From Acanthamoeba lenticulata (taxonomy: Eukaryota; Discosea; Longamoebia; Acanthamoebidae): a stretch of 64,000 bases of DNA. The notes under the pieces are model-generated. The model made no database searches and was not told where the DNA came from. It worked only from the letters and a program-made list of their open reading frames with translations. Made by a program: the position numbers and the translations under genes. Positions 23,819-36,300 of the stretch are shown one piece after another. The DNA is taken from the NCBI GenBank assembly GCA_002179805.1, contig NAVB01000373.1, positions 1-64,000 on the forward strand. The letters run 5' to 3'. How positions within the stretch are numbered: position 1 is the stretch's first letter; the number at the start of each line of letters is the position of its first letter.

Positions 23819-25483
23819 TCAAGGCTGCTGTGTGGGCGCGCCGTGCTGCTGGAGGGGTGGTGGCGGGGGGATGCCCTCGATGCCAGTGGGGTCGCCACCG
23901 CCCTTGGCCATGTCGTCGTGCTTCCTCTTGGCGCCTACGACGCCGAGGTGGGGCTGCTGGTGCTGCAACCCGCCGTACTGGGTCGGGTGAGGCTGCTGGT
24001 GCTGCGGTTGCGGCTGCTGCGGCTGCATGTGGGCCGTGTGGCCGAGCCCGTCGCCCGTGTCGAGCACGCCGACGTCGGAGCCCACGTGGCCGCCGAGGTC
24101 GGCCATGCCGCTCAGGACGCCCGGCGGCAGGTGGTGAAGCTGGTGATGCAGCGCGTGCGACGTGAGCTGGTGTGGGTGGTGCAGGTGCTGCAGCCCCGGG
24201 TGGCCCGGGTGCGCCTGGTGCTGCTGGTGCTGCGGTGGCCCGCCGGCCTGCTGCTGCTGCTGCGGCTGAGAAGTCTGCGGGACCGGAGCGTGGGCCTGCT
24301 GGTGTTGGTGCGGCTGATGCTGCTGATGCTGCTGGTGCTGATGCTGGGGCGGCACATGAGTCTGCTGATGCTGGTGGGGCTGGTGCTGCATCTGGTGCAT
24401 CTGGGGCGCGTGCTGCGGGTGTTGCGCAAGCTGGGCAAGTTGGTGGTGAGCGGGCAGCGGCGAGTGCGTGGGCAGCGGAGGAGGGCCCGCCATGTGGTGG
24501 TGTGTGGGAAGCGGCGGCAGAGTGGAACCGCGCCCATCGAGGCCGTTGCCGCTGGCGCCGTGTAGCACAGCTGGATAGCCGCCGGGCCCGGCGCCCGGTC
24601 CGGGCTCCTCGGCCTCGGGCAGACCCCGAGCCTCCTCTTCGGGAGGCGCGGCAGCCTTCCGCCGCTCGGCAGCTTCCTTTTGTTCCTGCATGAGCACGGC
24701 GAGCCGGTCCTTGAAGTTTTCAAACATCTTGAGGTGAAGAGGCTTGCCACCGGCCCGCAGCGAGTCCTCGGCCTCATCGAGGGTGAACCACTTTCTGAGC
24801 CGTTCTTCATCCTCCCACTTATCAAGCTCTTGTGTCATCTGAGCATCATGTTATTCATTATCAGGGAGAGGGCGGTGAGTGGCCAAAGCCAACGTGCTGA
24901 GGTAAAGCACGACGGACGTGCGACGTACATCAAGCATGAAGAGTGAGGTCTTTGTCTTTTTGTCCTGGTTGGTCCACACACCCAGCGGGCGCTCGGGCTC
25001 GCGCAGGCGCCCAACGATGCCCGACGTCTCGCGAGTCTCTCGCATGGCAGCCTCGGCTGCGATCTCACCTGGGTCGATATTGCCACGGATCACCGTCCAA
25101 CGGTCTGGTTTGCTTTTGCTCGACACGAGCAGCACTTCGGCGTAGGCACCTGCTCAGGGTGAGGTTTGGGGGAGGGCGGAATGAAGGACAGCAGGAAAGA
25201 GAACTACAACGAGGCCAAGCGTACCATCAGGGAAACGAAGTGGGAAAGTGCCGGACTTGAGGCGGTAGCCCTTTTCGTCGTAGACGCAGGGGTGAGTGCG
25301 CTGCTTCTTCTTTGCTGGGAGATTACCCAACAGTGTATCAAGCTTCCCCTGCAGGAGCAAGAAACACAAGCCGAGCGGTTTGAAGGGTGTTCTTGTGTCA
25401 GTTAAAAAGAAAAATAAGAGGGGGGGATAAAGAACAATTGAAACATTTCGAGACTTTACCTCTTCCCCAATTGGTGGCTGCAT
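23819..25483 (-). CDS. DIPP-like Nudix hydrolase with His/Gln-rich tail
   Basis: About 455 residues. The N-terminal half follows the diphosphoinositol-polyphosphate phosphohydrolase plan: AYAEVLLVSSKSKPDRWTV, the Nudix-box region GNIDPGEIAAEAAMRETRE, TSLFMLDMTQELDKWEDEE and LRKWFTLDEAEDSL. The Nudix box reads RETRETSG, where the consensus has REUxEExG, so one expected metal-binding Glu is Thr; the usual PGGG loop is IRGN. Activity is therefore uncertain. The C-terminal half is low-complexity His, Gln and Pro (about 23850-24600). Splices checked: D|G across the GTACGCT intron near 25220, and LFMLD|MTQEL across the intron ending at 24838. The start ATG 25483 (MQPPIGEE) is the first ATG in frame but gives a very short first exon; an upstream exon is possible. 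Confidence 0.7.
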
Positions 25484-26240
25484 TGTAATGTACAGAAAGC
25501 GCACCAAGGACGACCAATCTCAGTGTCTGCTACTGTAATGCACTCACCCCACTGGGACACCACACTGGTAGATCGAGCGGGAATCCTCAACGGGCAGCGT
25601 GGCTTTCCGTCGACAAACGTCAGGTGAACAAAAGAAAAAACTTAAGAATAATTCGGCCGGTCATGGGCGTGCCGCCAATTTCTGTTGGTTGTTGGCCCTT
25701 CCTAGTTCAGCTCTACTTCTTTGTCGTGCTTCTGCTCTGGGGCAGGTACCGATGCGCGACAGCCACCCAGGCTTGTCCGTGATCGTGATGTTCTCCGCAT
25801 CCAGGTGACGGCAACACTGCTGGCGTACCTGTCAGCTCATTGAAGAATTGCGACAACTTGGCCGGCTGCTCCGAAGTTGGTTTGCGGTGAGGTACCATCC
25901 CATTCTGATCAGCTGCATGGGTCTTGTCACTGGCCATAAGCATGTGAAACACCCGATGGCAGTTGGCTGAATGGTATATCCTGATCTGCGTGCGTTCACT
26001 CGTCTGATTCCCTGGCCATCACTTTAGTCAGCCGACCAACTTCGTTCTCTGCAGAACATTATTGAAATTCCTTTTGCGATGAGTACGAGGAAAGACAAGA
26101 GCAAAATTCAAGGGTATTGCCTGTAGTGCGGCAACAGAAGAAGCACAACGACGTCTGCGACGCACAGCGTCTTATCCCCCTCTCTAAACTACCGCTTGCC
26201 CAAACAGCCGTTTTATAGCTCCCAAACCACAACACAAAGC
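25484..26240. other. Unassigned stretch with possible minus-strand exons
   Basis: 757 bases between two divergent genes. On the minus strand 25840-25990 reads SANCHRVFHMLMASDKTHAA and SEQPAKLSQFFNELTG before a GTACG donor. A later block near 25575-25620 reads ATLPVEDSRSIYQCGVPVG before TGA. These look coding in composition, and one small multi-exon gene is possible, but I could not join them in frame. Otherwise this is the shared promoter region of the Nudix gene and the polyQ-protein gene. Confidence 0.3.
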
Positions 26241-27397
26241 ATGCTATCCATCCGGGAAGGCGAGTCGGGCGGACACCACCACCACCACAAGGCCAAAAAG
26301 GAGCCTGAATCAAGCAAGGCTCTCCTTTACGAGAAAGTTAAGGAGGCCGAGACGCGTCTGGTTCGCTCAGCGTACGACTTCCCCCACAGCCGCCTCAACC
26401 ACCGGCTATTTATTGACCCGCGTCTCGTAGAAGCGACGCCGTCGAAGAGAGCCTGGCCATCATTGGCCCGCACGGTCTCAACCCCAAAGTCAAGCGACTT
26501 GTGCTCAAGACCCACTGCCTCTCTGTCCTGGTGCGGGCCCGACTGTTGTCTTTATATTATTTTCTAATTTATTACGTAATTTCCGGTTGGGATAACATGT
26601 TCTGTTCTTCCACTTACGAACAGGGGTACAAGAGCGGAAAGCTTAACCGGCAATGGCCGCTCGAGGACATCATCAAGGTCAAGCGGCACCCCATCAACCA
26701 CAACTGCTTCACCGTCACCTGCCTGGAGCGCAAGAAGAAGAAGTTGAAGAACCAGCGCTACAGCTTCGAGGTCAAGAGCGAGATCGAGTGCTGGCGCTGG
26801 ATCGAGGTCCTCACCGCCGCCACCTCGTCGGTCCTCAACGCGCGTAGCACCGAGCCCGGCAGCGGCGCCAGCCCGTCTGGGCTGCTTGCGCCCTCCTCCT
26901 CCGAAGGCACCCTCCGGCGCAGCCGCTCGACGTCAGCGCCGCCGGTCCCGACGGTCCAGACCCTGCAGCGCGCGCCGAACGGACACAAGCTGGGCGGCGA
27001 GACGAGCGACGACGAAGACGAGGAGCACGACCCCTACGCCGATGACCACGAGTCTGACGACGAGGACACGTCGCTGCACACGATGACCGCGCACAAGGAG
27101 AAGGAGGCCGAGTCACAGCGGCGCGGTCAGGCCACGAGTCTCAACTGGGCTCAGTTCCAGTCCAACGCCGGCGCGTCGCCCGTCAAGAGCCAGGCTCCGG
27201 CGGCCTTCAACCCCTTCGCCGCGCAGCCCCTTCAGCCACAGCAGTCGCAGGCCCACATGCAGGCGGCGGTCAACCCCTACACGGCTCACCAAGCCCAGCA
27301 CCACCAGCAGCCGCAGCAGCAGTTGCCTCAGCAGCAGCAGCAGCAGACACAGCAGGCGTACCAGCTGCAACAGCAGCAGTTCGCGGCCGCCCTTCAC

Positions 27398-27429
<32 letters not shown>

Positions 27430-28019
27430 GGCGTACCAACTGCAACAGCAGCAACAGCAGCAACAGCAAACGAGCAGCAGCTACGCTGCGCATCCGCCCT
27501 CGCCTGCTGCCGCGACGATGGCCTCACCTCCCTCTTCGGTGGTCATCTCGCCGCCGTCGTCCTCGTCGGGCGCTGCGGCCGCGTCGGTCTACATCACCAC
27601 CATGTCGCCACCGGCTCATGTACGTCCTTGACGACAACAGCAGCTTCTCATCACTGTGCTAACAAGCCATGTCCTTTCTCCATGCGCAGATGCGGATCAT
27701 GCAAGACCTTGGCCTGCTCAGCGCCACCGGCAGCGCGTCGGCCCCCACGAACCCCGCGCAGTGCGGACCGCAGGTGGAGGCCGCGCTGCAGGCCGCCCGC
27801 CACGAGCTTGCCGTGCGCGCTGCGGCACGTGGCGCCAATGCCGTGTTCCAGACCTCGTACGTCCCCTCGTCGGCCTCTCACCCGGCTTTGGGGCCTCTGC
27901 TAATACTGGGAGCGCCAATCCACTACCAATGCAGGTTCAGCACGGCGTTCCATCAGTGGGGTGTGACGGTTTTGGCCTGCGGGACCGCCTGCACGGCCGC
28001 CATGGTGGCTCCCAACTGA
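26241..28019 (+). CDS. PH-domain-like protein with polyglutamine region and YbjQ-like C-terminus
   Basis: About 500 residues. Exon 1 starts MLSIREGESGGHHHHHKAKK. Splicing at 26371 (GTACGAC) to 26430 gives RLVRSASDAVEESLAIIGPH. A PH-like fold follows: YKSGKLNRQWPLEDIIKVKR, KNQRYSFEVKSEIECWRWIE. Next come a Ser-rich acidic linker and a Gln-rich part (27180-27480) with pure CAG/CAA runs. The final exons read ARHELAVRAAARGANAVFQT and STAFHQWGVTVLACGTA, resembling the YbjQ/UPF0145 fold, which also occurs at the end of some eukaryotic C2-domain proteins. Last joins: GTACGTC donor at 27619, and phase-2 codon TCG across 27858-27932. A lipid-linked trafficking role is only a guess. The intron before 26625 could not be fixed exactly. 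Confidence 0.6.
27300..27475 (+). repeat. CAG/CAA microsatellite encoding polyglutamine
   Basis: Near-uninterrupted CAG and CAA triplets in frame encode runs of 5 to 11 Gln separated by QAYQL, which occurs three times. The mixed CAG/CAA codons argue for selection on the Gln tract as well as repeat slippage. Length variation between strains would be expected. Confidence 0.85.
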
Positions 28020-28482
28020 GGCAACCCGAGCACTTGTGTGTAGTCTGTACATTCATTTCCAAGAGCATGTTTGCACGAGTTTGTGAGTTGCTTTCTGGGT
28101 CAGGCCGTTTCTGGCAGCCAGTGCCTCAAAACAAGTTGAAGCAACACTACGGACAGGAGGTTTGAGATGGATGAAGGTATGCGTCGACATAACGGGCATT
28201 TGTTAGGACCAAAAAAGCGCCTCGGTTCGACAGCAAAGGCCAGACTGGTCTTCACGTGCTCTTGTTCTCGCTTTCCTCCGCGGCCTTCGCGTCTCTGTTC
28301 GGGCTCTGACTCTTCGCACCGTTGTGCCTTGCTTCTCTGGTACAGCGCCCGCTCTCTTCTATATCTTCATCTCGTTATATCAATTTTCGCTCGCGCTCGC
28401 TCAAGATTTAAATGAACGCACCAGTGAAATTAAATCTCTTTCTTTTCCAACGGCCCGCGCCCAGCACCAACAACACTCTAAG
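28020..28482. other. Intergenic stretch upstream of the PAS kinase
   Basis: 463 bases. The last 200 bases are pyrimidine-rich with CTCTTC and CTCGCT runs, as expected of a promoter or 5' UTR. Open frames lack support. No RNA gene or repeat seen. Confidence 0.5.
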
Positions 28483-31400
28483 ATGGAGAAAGCAGTCGTT
28501 ACTACGGGCGCCAATGGCATTATACGCTCGGCCAACCACTGCGCTGTGGTCATGTTCGGCTACTCCCACCCGAGCGAGCTCATCGGCCAAAACGTAAGCG
28601 TGTTGTGTCCCCCGCCCTACAAGGAGCAGCACGACTCCTACATGCAACACTACCACGAAACCAAGATACCCAAGGTGCCTTCATTGCTCTCCGTGGTCGC
28701 GCGCTAAGCAGTCTCCGATGCCAACGGCACGGCGTGCGCGTGCCGGTGGTGCAGGTCATTGGGCGAAGCCGGGTGGTCGAGGGCCAGAAGAAGGACGGGA
28801 GCATCTTCCCCATCCGCTTGGCCATCTCTGAGCTCGTCGTCGGAGACGAGACATTCTACTGCGGCCTCGTAGAAGAACTAGAGGTTGGGATCCTCATTTC
28901 CTGTTCCCCGCTTGAGCTTGTATTGGTGCTGACTACACCTGCATGGCACGGTACAGGACCAGTCATGCCTCATTACGATCGATGCTCAGGGCATCATCCT
29001 CTCCGTCAACGACAAGACGACGCAGCTCTTTGGCTACAAGAAGGTAAAGCTCCATCTTTTCCACAAGTGTTGATTGTTCAGTTTATTGATCATCGTTTGT
29101 TTGGTGGGTGCAGTCGGAGATATTGGGGCAGAACATATCCATCATCGTTGACGATGAGCACGCAAGCAAGCACGACGCCTACATCCAAAGATATCTCCAA
29201 GGCGGCGGTAAATTCCCACGCGATGTTCCCCCTCTTCTTCCTTTAGTCGGTGCATTCGTCTGATTGGTGGTGAGTACAGTGCCGCGCGTGTTGAACCGGG
29301 TCAGGAACCTGTCGGCAATGCACAAGGACGGACACCTCATCACCATCAGGCGAGTCACCCACTTCAACTGCCCCTCCAATAGTTGGTTCCTGCTCACAGC
29401 GCGCTTCAACTCAACTTGCACGCGCATGCAGCCTGGAGGTCTACGAGCGGCGGGAGGGCGACCACGTCGTCTTTGTCGGCAAGATCAACCAAATCACGGA
29501 GGAAATGGAGGCCATCATCACCATCGACAAGAAGGGGTGCGCTGCTGCTGCCGTCAACGATACTCTTCCTCTTTTGCGGATCGTCAGAATTGACACGATT
29601 GTGCGCACGTTCAGGATCATCCAGGACATCAACCAAAACCTGTGGGTTCTGTACGGCTACACGCGCGAGGAGCTTCTGGGCAAGAAGATCAACATGCTCA
29701 TGTGCAGCCCACACTCCCACATGCACGACACGTACCTCAAACGTGCGGCGTCCTTCTGACAAACGTGGGCTGCTGCCATCTGGCTGCTGACGTCATCATT
29801 CTCCTTACACCAATGGCGCACAGGATATCACCAAACGGGCAGGAAGCGGATCATCGGCATGCCGCCGCGGATGGTCAAGACCCGACACAAGGCACGACGT
29901 CATCAGTGACGTGCCTGTAAGCGTTTCCTCTTCTAACAGAGCGTAATATACGACGCTCGGCACAGGACGGCTCGTCGTTTTATGTTTATTTGGAGGTCAA
30001 CGAGTTCGATCAGGGCGGCCAGACGCTCTACGGCGGCAAGATCAGCCGCGTGCTGCGCAACCCCGGAGCTCCCGACTCGGGAGGCCAGCAGGCGGGCACC
30101 GAGGGGGAGGCAGGCTCCAACTCAAGCAGCAACGGCCACAGCGATCCCGTCTACGTGGGCAACTACAGGGTGGAGCACACCATCGCAGAGGGCCTCTACG
30201 GCAAGGTCAAGATCGCCATCCACCGCCTCACCGGCCAAAAGGTTCGCTTACTTTCCTTTTCTATTTTTTTTTTTTAAATTCGTTTACAATGTAATATTTT
30301 TTGATTATTATTTTGGTTTAACTGAGTCTGAGCGCTGCCACAGGTGGTGCTGAAGGTGATTGAGCGAAGTAGGATCGATTCGGGACGCTTCAGGGAGATT
30401 GCGCTGATGAAGCAGCTGCGACACAAGCATGTAGTGCGCATGCTCGAGGTGATCGAGTCCCCAGAGCGGCTCTACATCGTCTACGAGTTTGTGGCCGGCG
30501 GCGAACTCTACGACTACATGATGAGCAAGCAGAACCTCTCCGGTACTGCCTCGTTCGTTAACATTTTTTTATTATTATATTTCAATTTTAAATGTTAATA
30601 ATGATTACTTATAAATACTTGAAATTCATTACAAAATGTTCACGCTGTGTTTGCAGAGGACGAAGCGCGACAGTTTTGGCGTCAGATCGTGATGGCGGTA
30701 AAGTACATGCACATGCACAACATCGCCCATCGAGACCTCAAGCTGGAGAACGTGATGCTCAACTCGCGAAAGGAGATCGTGGTGATCGACCTTGGTCTGG
30801 GCAACTTCATGAAGGCCGACGAGCTCCTGTCCACCTTCTGCGGTTCCACGGCCTACGCGGCCCCGGAGATGTTCCTGTGCCAGGACTACGTCGGGTCCTG
30901 CGTCGACGTGTGGAGCATGGGGGTCATGCTCTACTGCCTCGTGCTGGGCTTCCTCCCCTTCGAGGAGCCGCAGCGAATCGTGCTCGCCGACTTTGTGCCC
31001 ATGGCCGAGGCCGAGGAGGACGGCATCTTTGTCTCGCCCGGTATGCGGACCACCGCCCCCGGCCTGGTGGACAGCTCTTGATTTTTATTTCTCAATTATT
31101 TTATATTTTATATTTTATGATTTAATGATGCAGAGTTTGAGGACTTGATCACGCGCATCTTCCAGCGGGACCCGGCCAAGCGGATCACGATCGATGGCAT
31201 CATCAACCACCCGTGGACGACCAAGGGCCTGCCGCCCATTGACGAGAGTGAGCTGCAGAGCTCGGAGAACGTTGACAGCGCCGAGCGGGAGGAGCTCCTC
31301 AACAAGCTCAAGGAATTTGGCTTTGAGCAGGTCAGTCTGCCCTCTGCCTTGTTGTGTTGTTGACCTCCTGTGGACGCTGAGCTGACGGTGTGGCCATTGG

Positions 31401-31578
31401 GGGCGAGTAGGACGTGGTGTTGAAGAGCATCAACGCCCAAGAGTTCAACGCCATCACGGCCTCGTTCTTTTTGCTGCAGAGGCAAATGGCGGAGGGCCGG
31501 CGTCGTCAAACGGGGTCACCCTCGCACACGCGGCGGACAGGTGGTGGCGGCTGTCCCTTCGCCCACCAGGCGTCGTAG
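28483..31578 (+). CDS. Serine/threonine kinase with three PAS domains, AMPK-related
   Basis: About 750 residues. PAS 1: TGANGIIRSANHCAVVMFGY. PAS 2: TIDAQGIILSVNDKTTQLFG. PAS 3: TIDKKGIIQDINQNLWVLYG. Each is followed by GQNVSVLCP-, GQNISIIV- or KKINMLMCSP-like strands. A kinase domain follows (from 30148, YVGNYRVEHTIAEGLYGKVK): VVLKVIERS holds the ATP-binding Lys, HRDLKLENVML the catalytic Asp, STFCGSTAYAAPEMF the activation segment. DFG is DLG (VVIDLGLGNF), and the first glycine of the P-loop is Ala. A UBA-like helix bundle after the kinase (REELLNKLKEFGFEQDVVLK, FNAITASFFLLQRQM) matches AMPK/SNF1 relatives. PAS domains probably sense a ligand or redox state and gate the kinase. Introns mostly have GTGCG/GTACT donors. 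ATG 28483 begins the first PAS. Confidence 0.88.
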
Positions 31579-31694
31579 ATAAACAATCAAATAAATAAAT
31601 AAATTAAAACCAATTAAAAAATAAATATAAAAAGAGTTACAGTAAAACGGCTTTCTTCTGATTTTCGTGAGTTGGATCTAAAGCAAGAAACGAA

Positions 31695-33232
31695 ATGAAG
31701 AGAGCTGTGCGCATCGTTTACCACTGCCCGTGCCCTGATGGTAGGCTGCTCCCCATTCACTCATCAGATGCAGCTTTATGATTTTACTCAATCATGATTT
31801 TATGTCAAAGGTGCGTTTGCTGCGCTTGCGGCGTACCTCAAGTTCCACAAGGAGCCTCAGGTTGAGCTGTCCTTCATTCCGCACTCCACCTTCCGTGCTT
31901 TGCCCATCGACGACAATCCGGCCTTCACTCCCGACGCTGAGGTCTTCCTGCTCGACTACGTCGGCCCCGCCGACTTTGTGCACCGCGTGGCCAAGAAGGT
32001 GTGAGCCTGCCCAATGTCTTGTGTTCATCTTTGCTCCACGATGTTCATTTTGCTGCTGCCGTAGGTGCGCCACGTGACGCTGCTAGACCACCACAAGACG
32101 GCGTTTGAGCTCATGGAGCAGTGGAAGAGCGAGAACAGCCTTCCTCAGAACTGTACGTCCTACCTGCCTCTATGCACAAGCACCATGACGCGATGCAACG
32201 TGCCCGAGGCTGACACCGCGCCGGTCTTGGCGGTGGCAGTCGACTTCCAGTTGATCAACGAGAAGTCGGGCGCCACGATCGCCTACGACTACTTTGCCAA
32301 GGACGGGCCTCTCATCGCCGACGAAGCCGAGCGCGCCAGGTACCCGGCGCCCTTTCTCCCCACGTAGACTCCTAGCCGCTGGCTCACGACGCATACGGCT
32401 CCGTCAATAAAATGGAACATCAAACAGGATCGAGAGGACCTTTGCCTACATCGAGGATGGCGATCTGTGGCGAAAGGCCCTTCCCTTCTCCAAGGAGTTT
32501 TCCACGTACGTGATGATGGTCCCCCTCGGCCCTCCTTGCGGTCGCTTCGAGCAGGAGGCTGACGTCAGGCCATGTGCGATTGGTTGGCCACTGCAGTGGC
32601 CTGGGCGCCAAGAACATCGAGTTTGACTACAACAAGAACCAGTCGCTCTTCCTCCAGCTGCAGCTTCTCGGTAACTCGGCCGCTCTTCTTTTTCTCCTCC
32701 TTCTGCTCTGCTGCCTGCAACGGTCTCAGCGCAAGGATCCTCACTTTCGCTCCCCATTTGCTTTCTGCAGACGTGGACAAGCTCATCGAGGAGGGCAAGG
32801 TCGAAGTCGAGCGCATCAACAAGGTCATCGCCGAGAACCTGGCCCAGAGCTTCCCCGTACGCGTCTTCTCTTTCTCTCTCTCTTGTTTCCCTCGGCCTGA
32901 CACAACAGTGAGTGCAGATCAAGCTGGGCGGGAAGGACAACGATTTTGGCAGCTGCCTGGCGGTGCTCACCACGTCGCCTGAGCTGCGCTCGGAGATGGG
33001 CCACCAGCTGGCGCTCAAGAGCGCCGCCGCCGGCCTGCGCGGCATCGGGGCGATCTGCTACGAGGAGGCCGGAATGGTCGACGCCGAGACCAGCTACAAG
33101 GTCTCGCTCCGCTCCATCGAGGAGGAGGACACCACCGTCATCGCCAAGCGCTTCACCGGCGGCGGCCACAAGAACGCCTCGTCCTTTACCCTGCCCAAGG
33201 ACCAGTGGCAGCAGTGGAAGATCGCCGCGTAA
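31695..33232 (+). CDS. DHH-family phosphoesterase
   Basis: About 330 residues. DHH motifs in order: YHCPCPDGAFAALAAYL (motif I), AEVFLLDYVG (II), VTLLDHHKTAFE (III) and YIEDGDLWRKALPF (IV), coordinating two metal ions. The C-terminal DHHA1 substrate-binding domain ends with FTGGGHKNASSFTL, containing the GGGH motif. This combination is found in exopolyphosphatases, nanoRNases and cyclic-dinucleotide phosphodiesterases. The present protein resembles a plant/protist subgroup whose substrate I do not know. ATG 31695 is directly followed by the motif I exon after a short intron near 31740-31810. No targeting sequence is evident, so it is probably cytosolic. The preceding kinase gene ends 116 bases upstream. 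Confidence 0.82.
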
Positions 33233-33301
33233 ACCTTCACCTTGACATTACTTTTTAAATAATTTTTAATGCCATTTTTATTTTATAATTTTTTGGATAG
33301 A

Positions 33302-36300
33302 TCATGTTGAAGAGAGCATGACCTGGAGGAGGTCGCTGTCGGCCGGCAGGAAGTGCTGCAGTTCGGCTTCCCATCTACGCCATTGCGCCGCGTGCTCGCG
33401 CAGGAATCGGTGATCGCCGTGATGGTACAGCTGCGCGCCCAAGGCAAGCAGCACGTGCGGCACCGCGCCCGCTGCGCGTCTGTCGCGAAGCAGCCAGCTT
33501 GCACCATTCTCGCGCGCAAGCGCAAGGCGCTTGAGCAAGAGGACGAGCAGTCGCAGCACGGTCGACTTCTTGCCGGGCTCGTGGGTGATGACAGGAGGAC
33601 GCCGTGTGACAAAGAGCTCGTCCAGCAAGCGGACAAGCCCGAGCGTAGGCAGTTCGCTCTCGGTCAGCCTGTCGTCCCGCGTGTACAGTGCTGCTAACGC
33701 GTGCGCGTCAATGTCGTGCAATACCTGATCGTCGGCTTCGCCGCCACACTGCGCGAGCCAGGCCAAGCAGCGCAGCCCTCGCTCGCTGCTCGCCATAGCC
33801 TTGTTGCTGACCACGGACGTCGACAACGGGCCAACCCAAGTCGCCAACTCGCTTGGCAAATGCTTGGCCAAGGTTCCTGTACGTGCTCTCGTGCTCAGCT
33901 GCCATCACGATTCCATCTCGAGAGGGCAGATCACCAGAAGGCGGCGGCGCACCGATGGCTTGGGTCACAAAGTCCGCGGGATGAACTTGCGTGTCCCAGT
34001 AGGCCGAGTGCGCGTTCACATCGATAGCGGTGATGCACTTGACAAGGACGGGCAAGGACGGACGCACGACTGCTGCCACGCCCTCCGGGCAGTACTCGAT
34101 CAGGCTCATCAGCAAATCCAGTCCGATGGCCAAATAGCGCTCCCCATGCTCTGGCCACAACTGACAGACCAGTACCGGTCAGCTCAGTCGCCTTTGCTCG
34201 GCCATCACCGACGCAGACACACCTTCAATAAGTCAAAGGCGTAGGTCGCCCATGTGGCTGCTTGCGCAGCGCTCACTGGGCGTTGTTGAGCGCGATGACA
34301 AGCGCGCAGCAGCGTCCCGGCGATCAACAGTACCCGAGCCATCTGCGCGCACAGACCGATGTGGGTTGAAGAGGCGGACGGCTGACGCAAGAGAGAGCGA
34401 AAGGATGGGTGACCTGTCGTGCCATCAACTCCTTGCCAAGCGCCGAGATCGTGCGTGCCTGGCATTCCAATGCGTGCATCGCCTCCTGGCTGTCGATCTG
34501 GCCGCCGTAACGTTCAACGCCCGAGAGCACGGCCCGAACGACCAGGTCCGCCGTGTCTTCCCTCTGGCTGTCGTTGTGCTCTTCGCTGTTCAATGCTGGC
34601 AATGCCTGCAGCATCAGGATCGGAAGGCTGCGCTTCACGGCGTCCGCCAAACCCGGGCTCGGATCAGCCCTCCACTTCATCGGGCGTGGAGGAAACTTGA
34701 GCGCCATCAGATGAATCACCTCGAGCCACTTGAGGAAGGACGTGTCCTTGGCCCGCTGGTGCTCGTGCGAACCGAGCGGGCTGAGCAGCGGCTGGTGGTG
34801 CAGACAGGCGTCCAAGACCAGAGCGGGCTCTCCGCTATGTTTCATGAGCGCGTCCATCGCCGCCTTTTGCGTGGAGACTTTGGGCTCCTGGACGGCCATC
34901 CAGACCAGGTGCCGCATCGTCGTGCTCGGTTCATCGAGGAACGGAATTGCAAGGTCAATCACGCGCAGGGCCGCCTTTCTCACCTTGGCCTGGCCATCAG
35001 CGCCAGCACTTCACGCATGAGCTTACGCGTCGGTGTTGACGCACGATCATGACGACGACGACGCACCACCGGATCGAACAGCAGCGTCTCGGCCACCTGC
35101 AGCACGTCCTGATACGAGTTGGGGAGCTTCCCTTTCTCACGGCTCAGATCCCTCAGGCTGCCGAGCGCCAGCAGCCCGCCTTCTCTGCATACGCACATGT
35201 CAGGGCCGCCCAGATTGATGGGAACGCTGGCCACGAACCTCTGTTGCCACGCATCACTGCCGAGCATGGCCCGCATGATGCTGATCAGCCCTTCGAGGAG
35301 GTGCGGCTCGGCCCCAGTGACCATGGGCAAGGTCGTCGCCGTACGCAGCCGGAGCGTCTTGCCATGCTTTCTGGCGCAAGCAGCGGCGGTGCGATGGGCC
35401 GCGGTGTCCTTGATCAGCGTCTCCAGCTCCGTGGGCAGTTGAAGGCCGTTGCCGCCGCATCGGACATCACCATTCTTTCGAAGGAGGGCGATACGCTTGG
35501 CGGCCAGCTCCACCAGCGAACGCACGGCCGGCCCTCGCCTCACGGCATTGGGAACCAGCGCTTCTCTGTAGTGGTCGTTGTGGTTGTTGTTCTGGGTCAA
35601 CCCACTTGGCGTCAGTCTCCAGTTTATGTCCACATCCACGTACAGCAACTGCATGTTGTTGGCCAGTGCTGGGCGCCAACTCGTCCACCTGGCGATCCCG
35701 TGGGTTGCGGCCGTGGCGACCTGCGCTTCGACGTCCTGAACAACTCGCCCCCACGTGCGCATTGAGTACCAGTGAAGCAACGTCAGAAAAGACGAGCATG
35801 ATGGTGTGACCCAACCTTGACCGCGGTAAGCGCCACGCTGATGTACGCCGGCGGCAGAGCCGAACAGTCGGTCATGAACTCGCTCATTAACCTGCCGTGG
35901 CACTCGGCAGGGATGCTGACCTCGGGCAACTGCCACAGGACGATGCGCCGGAGCGAGGCTGGCTCGGACGGATCGGCCAACGCCAGGATGGCCTGCCATC
36001 GATCCACAGGACAAAGCAACCCACGAGCTCATACAATCACCAATGGCTGAATCCTCTTGGTGCAAGAGAGGGAAGGTACGCGCGCACCGCTAAGAGGTCA
36101 TCTGGTTTTCTTTGGTCCCGGCGGACATAGGGCTTGAACTGGGACATGAAGAAGCGCAGTGCGGCTTCCCGAAACGCCAGCACGTTGTTCCGATTTGCGG
36201 CCATCCCCATCAAGATTTTGGCTGCCTGCCGTGCAGAGAAGGTCAGAACCATTGCCAAGAGAAGCAGAGAGAAACTCCACTCGGCGCTTACCTCCATGCA

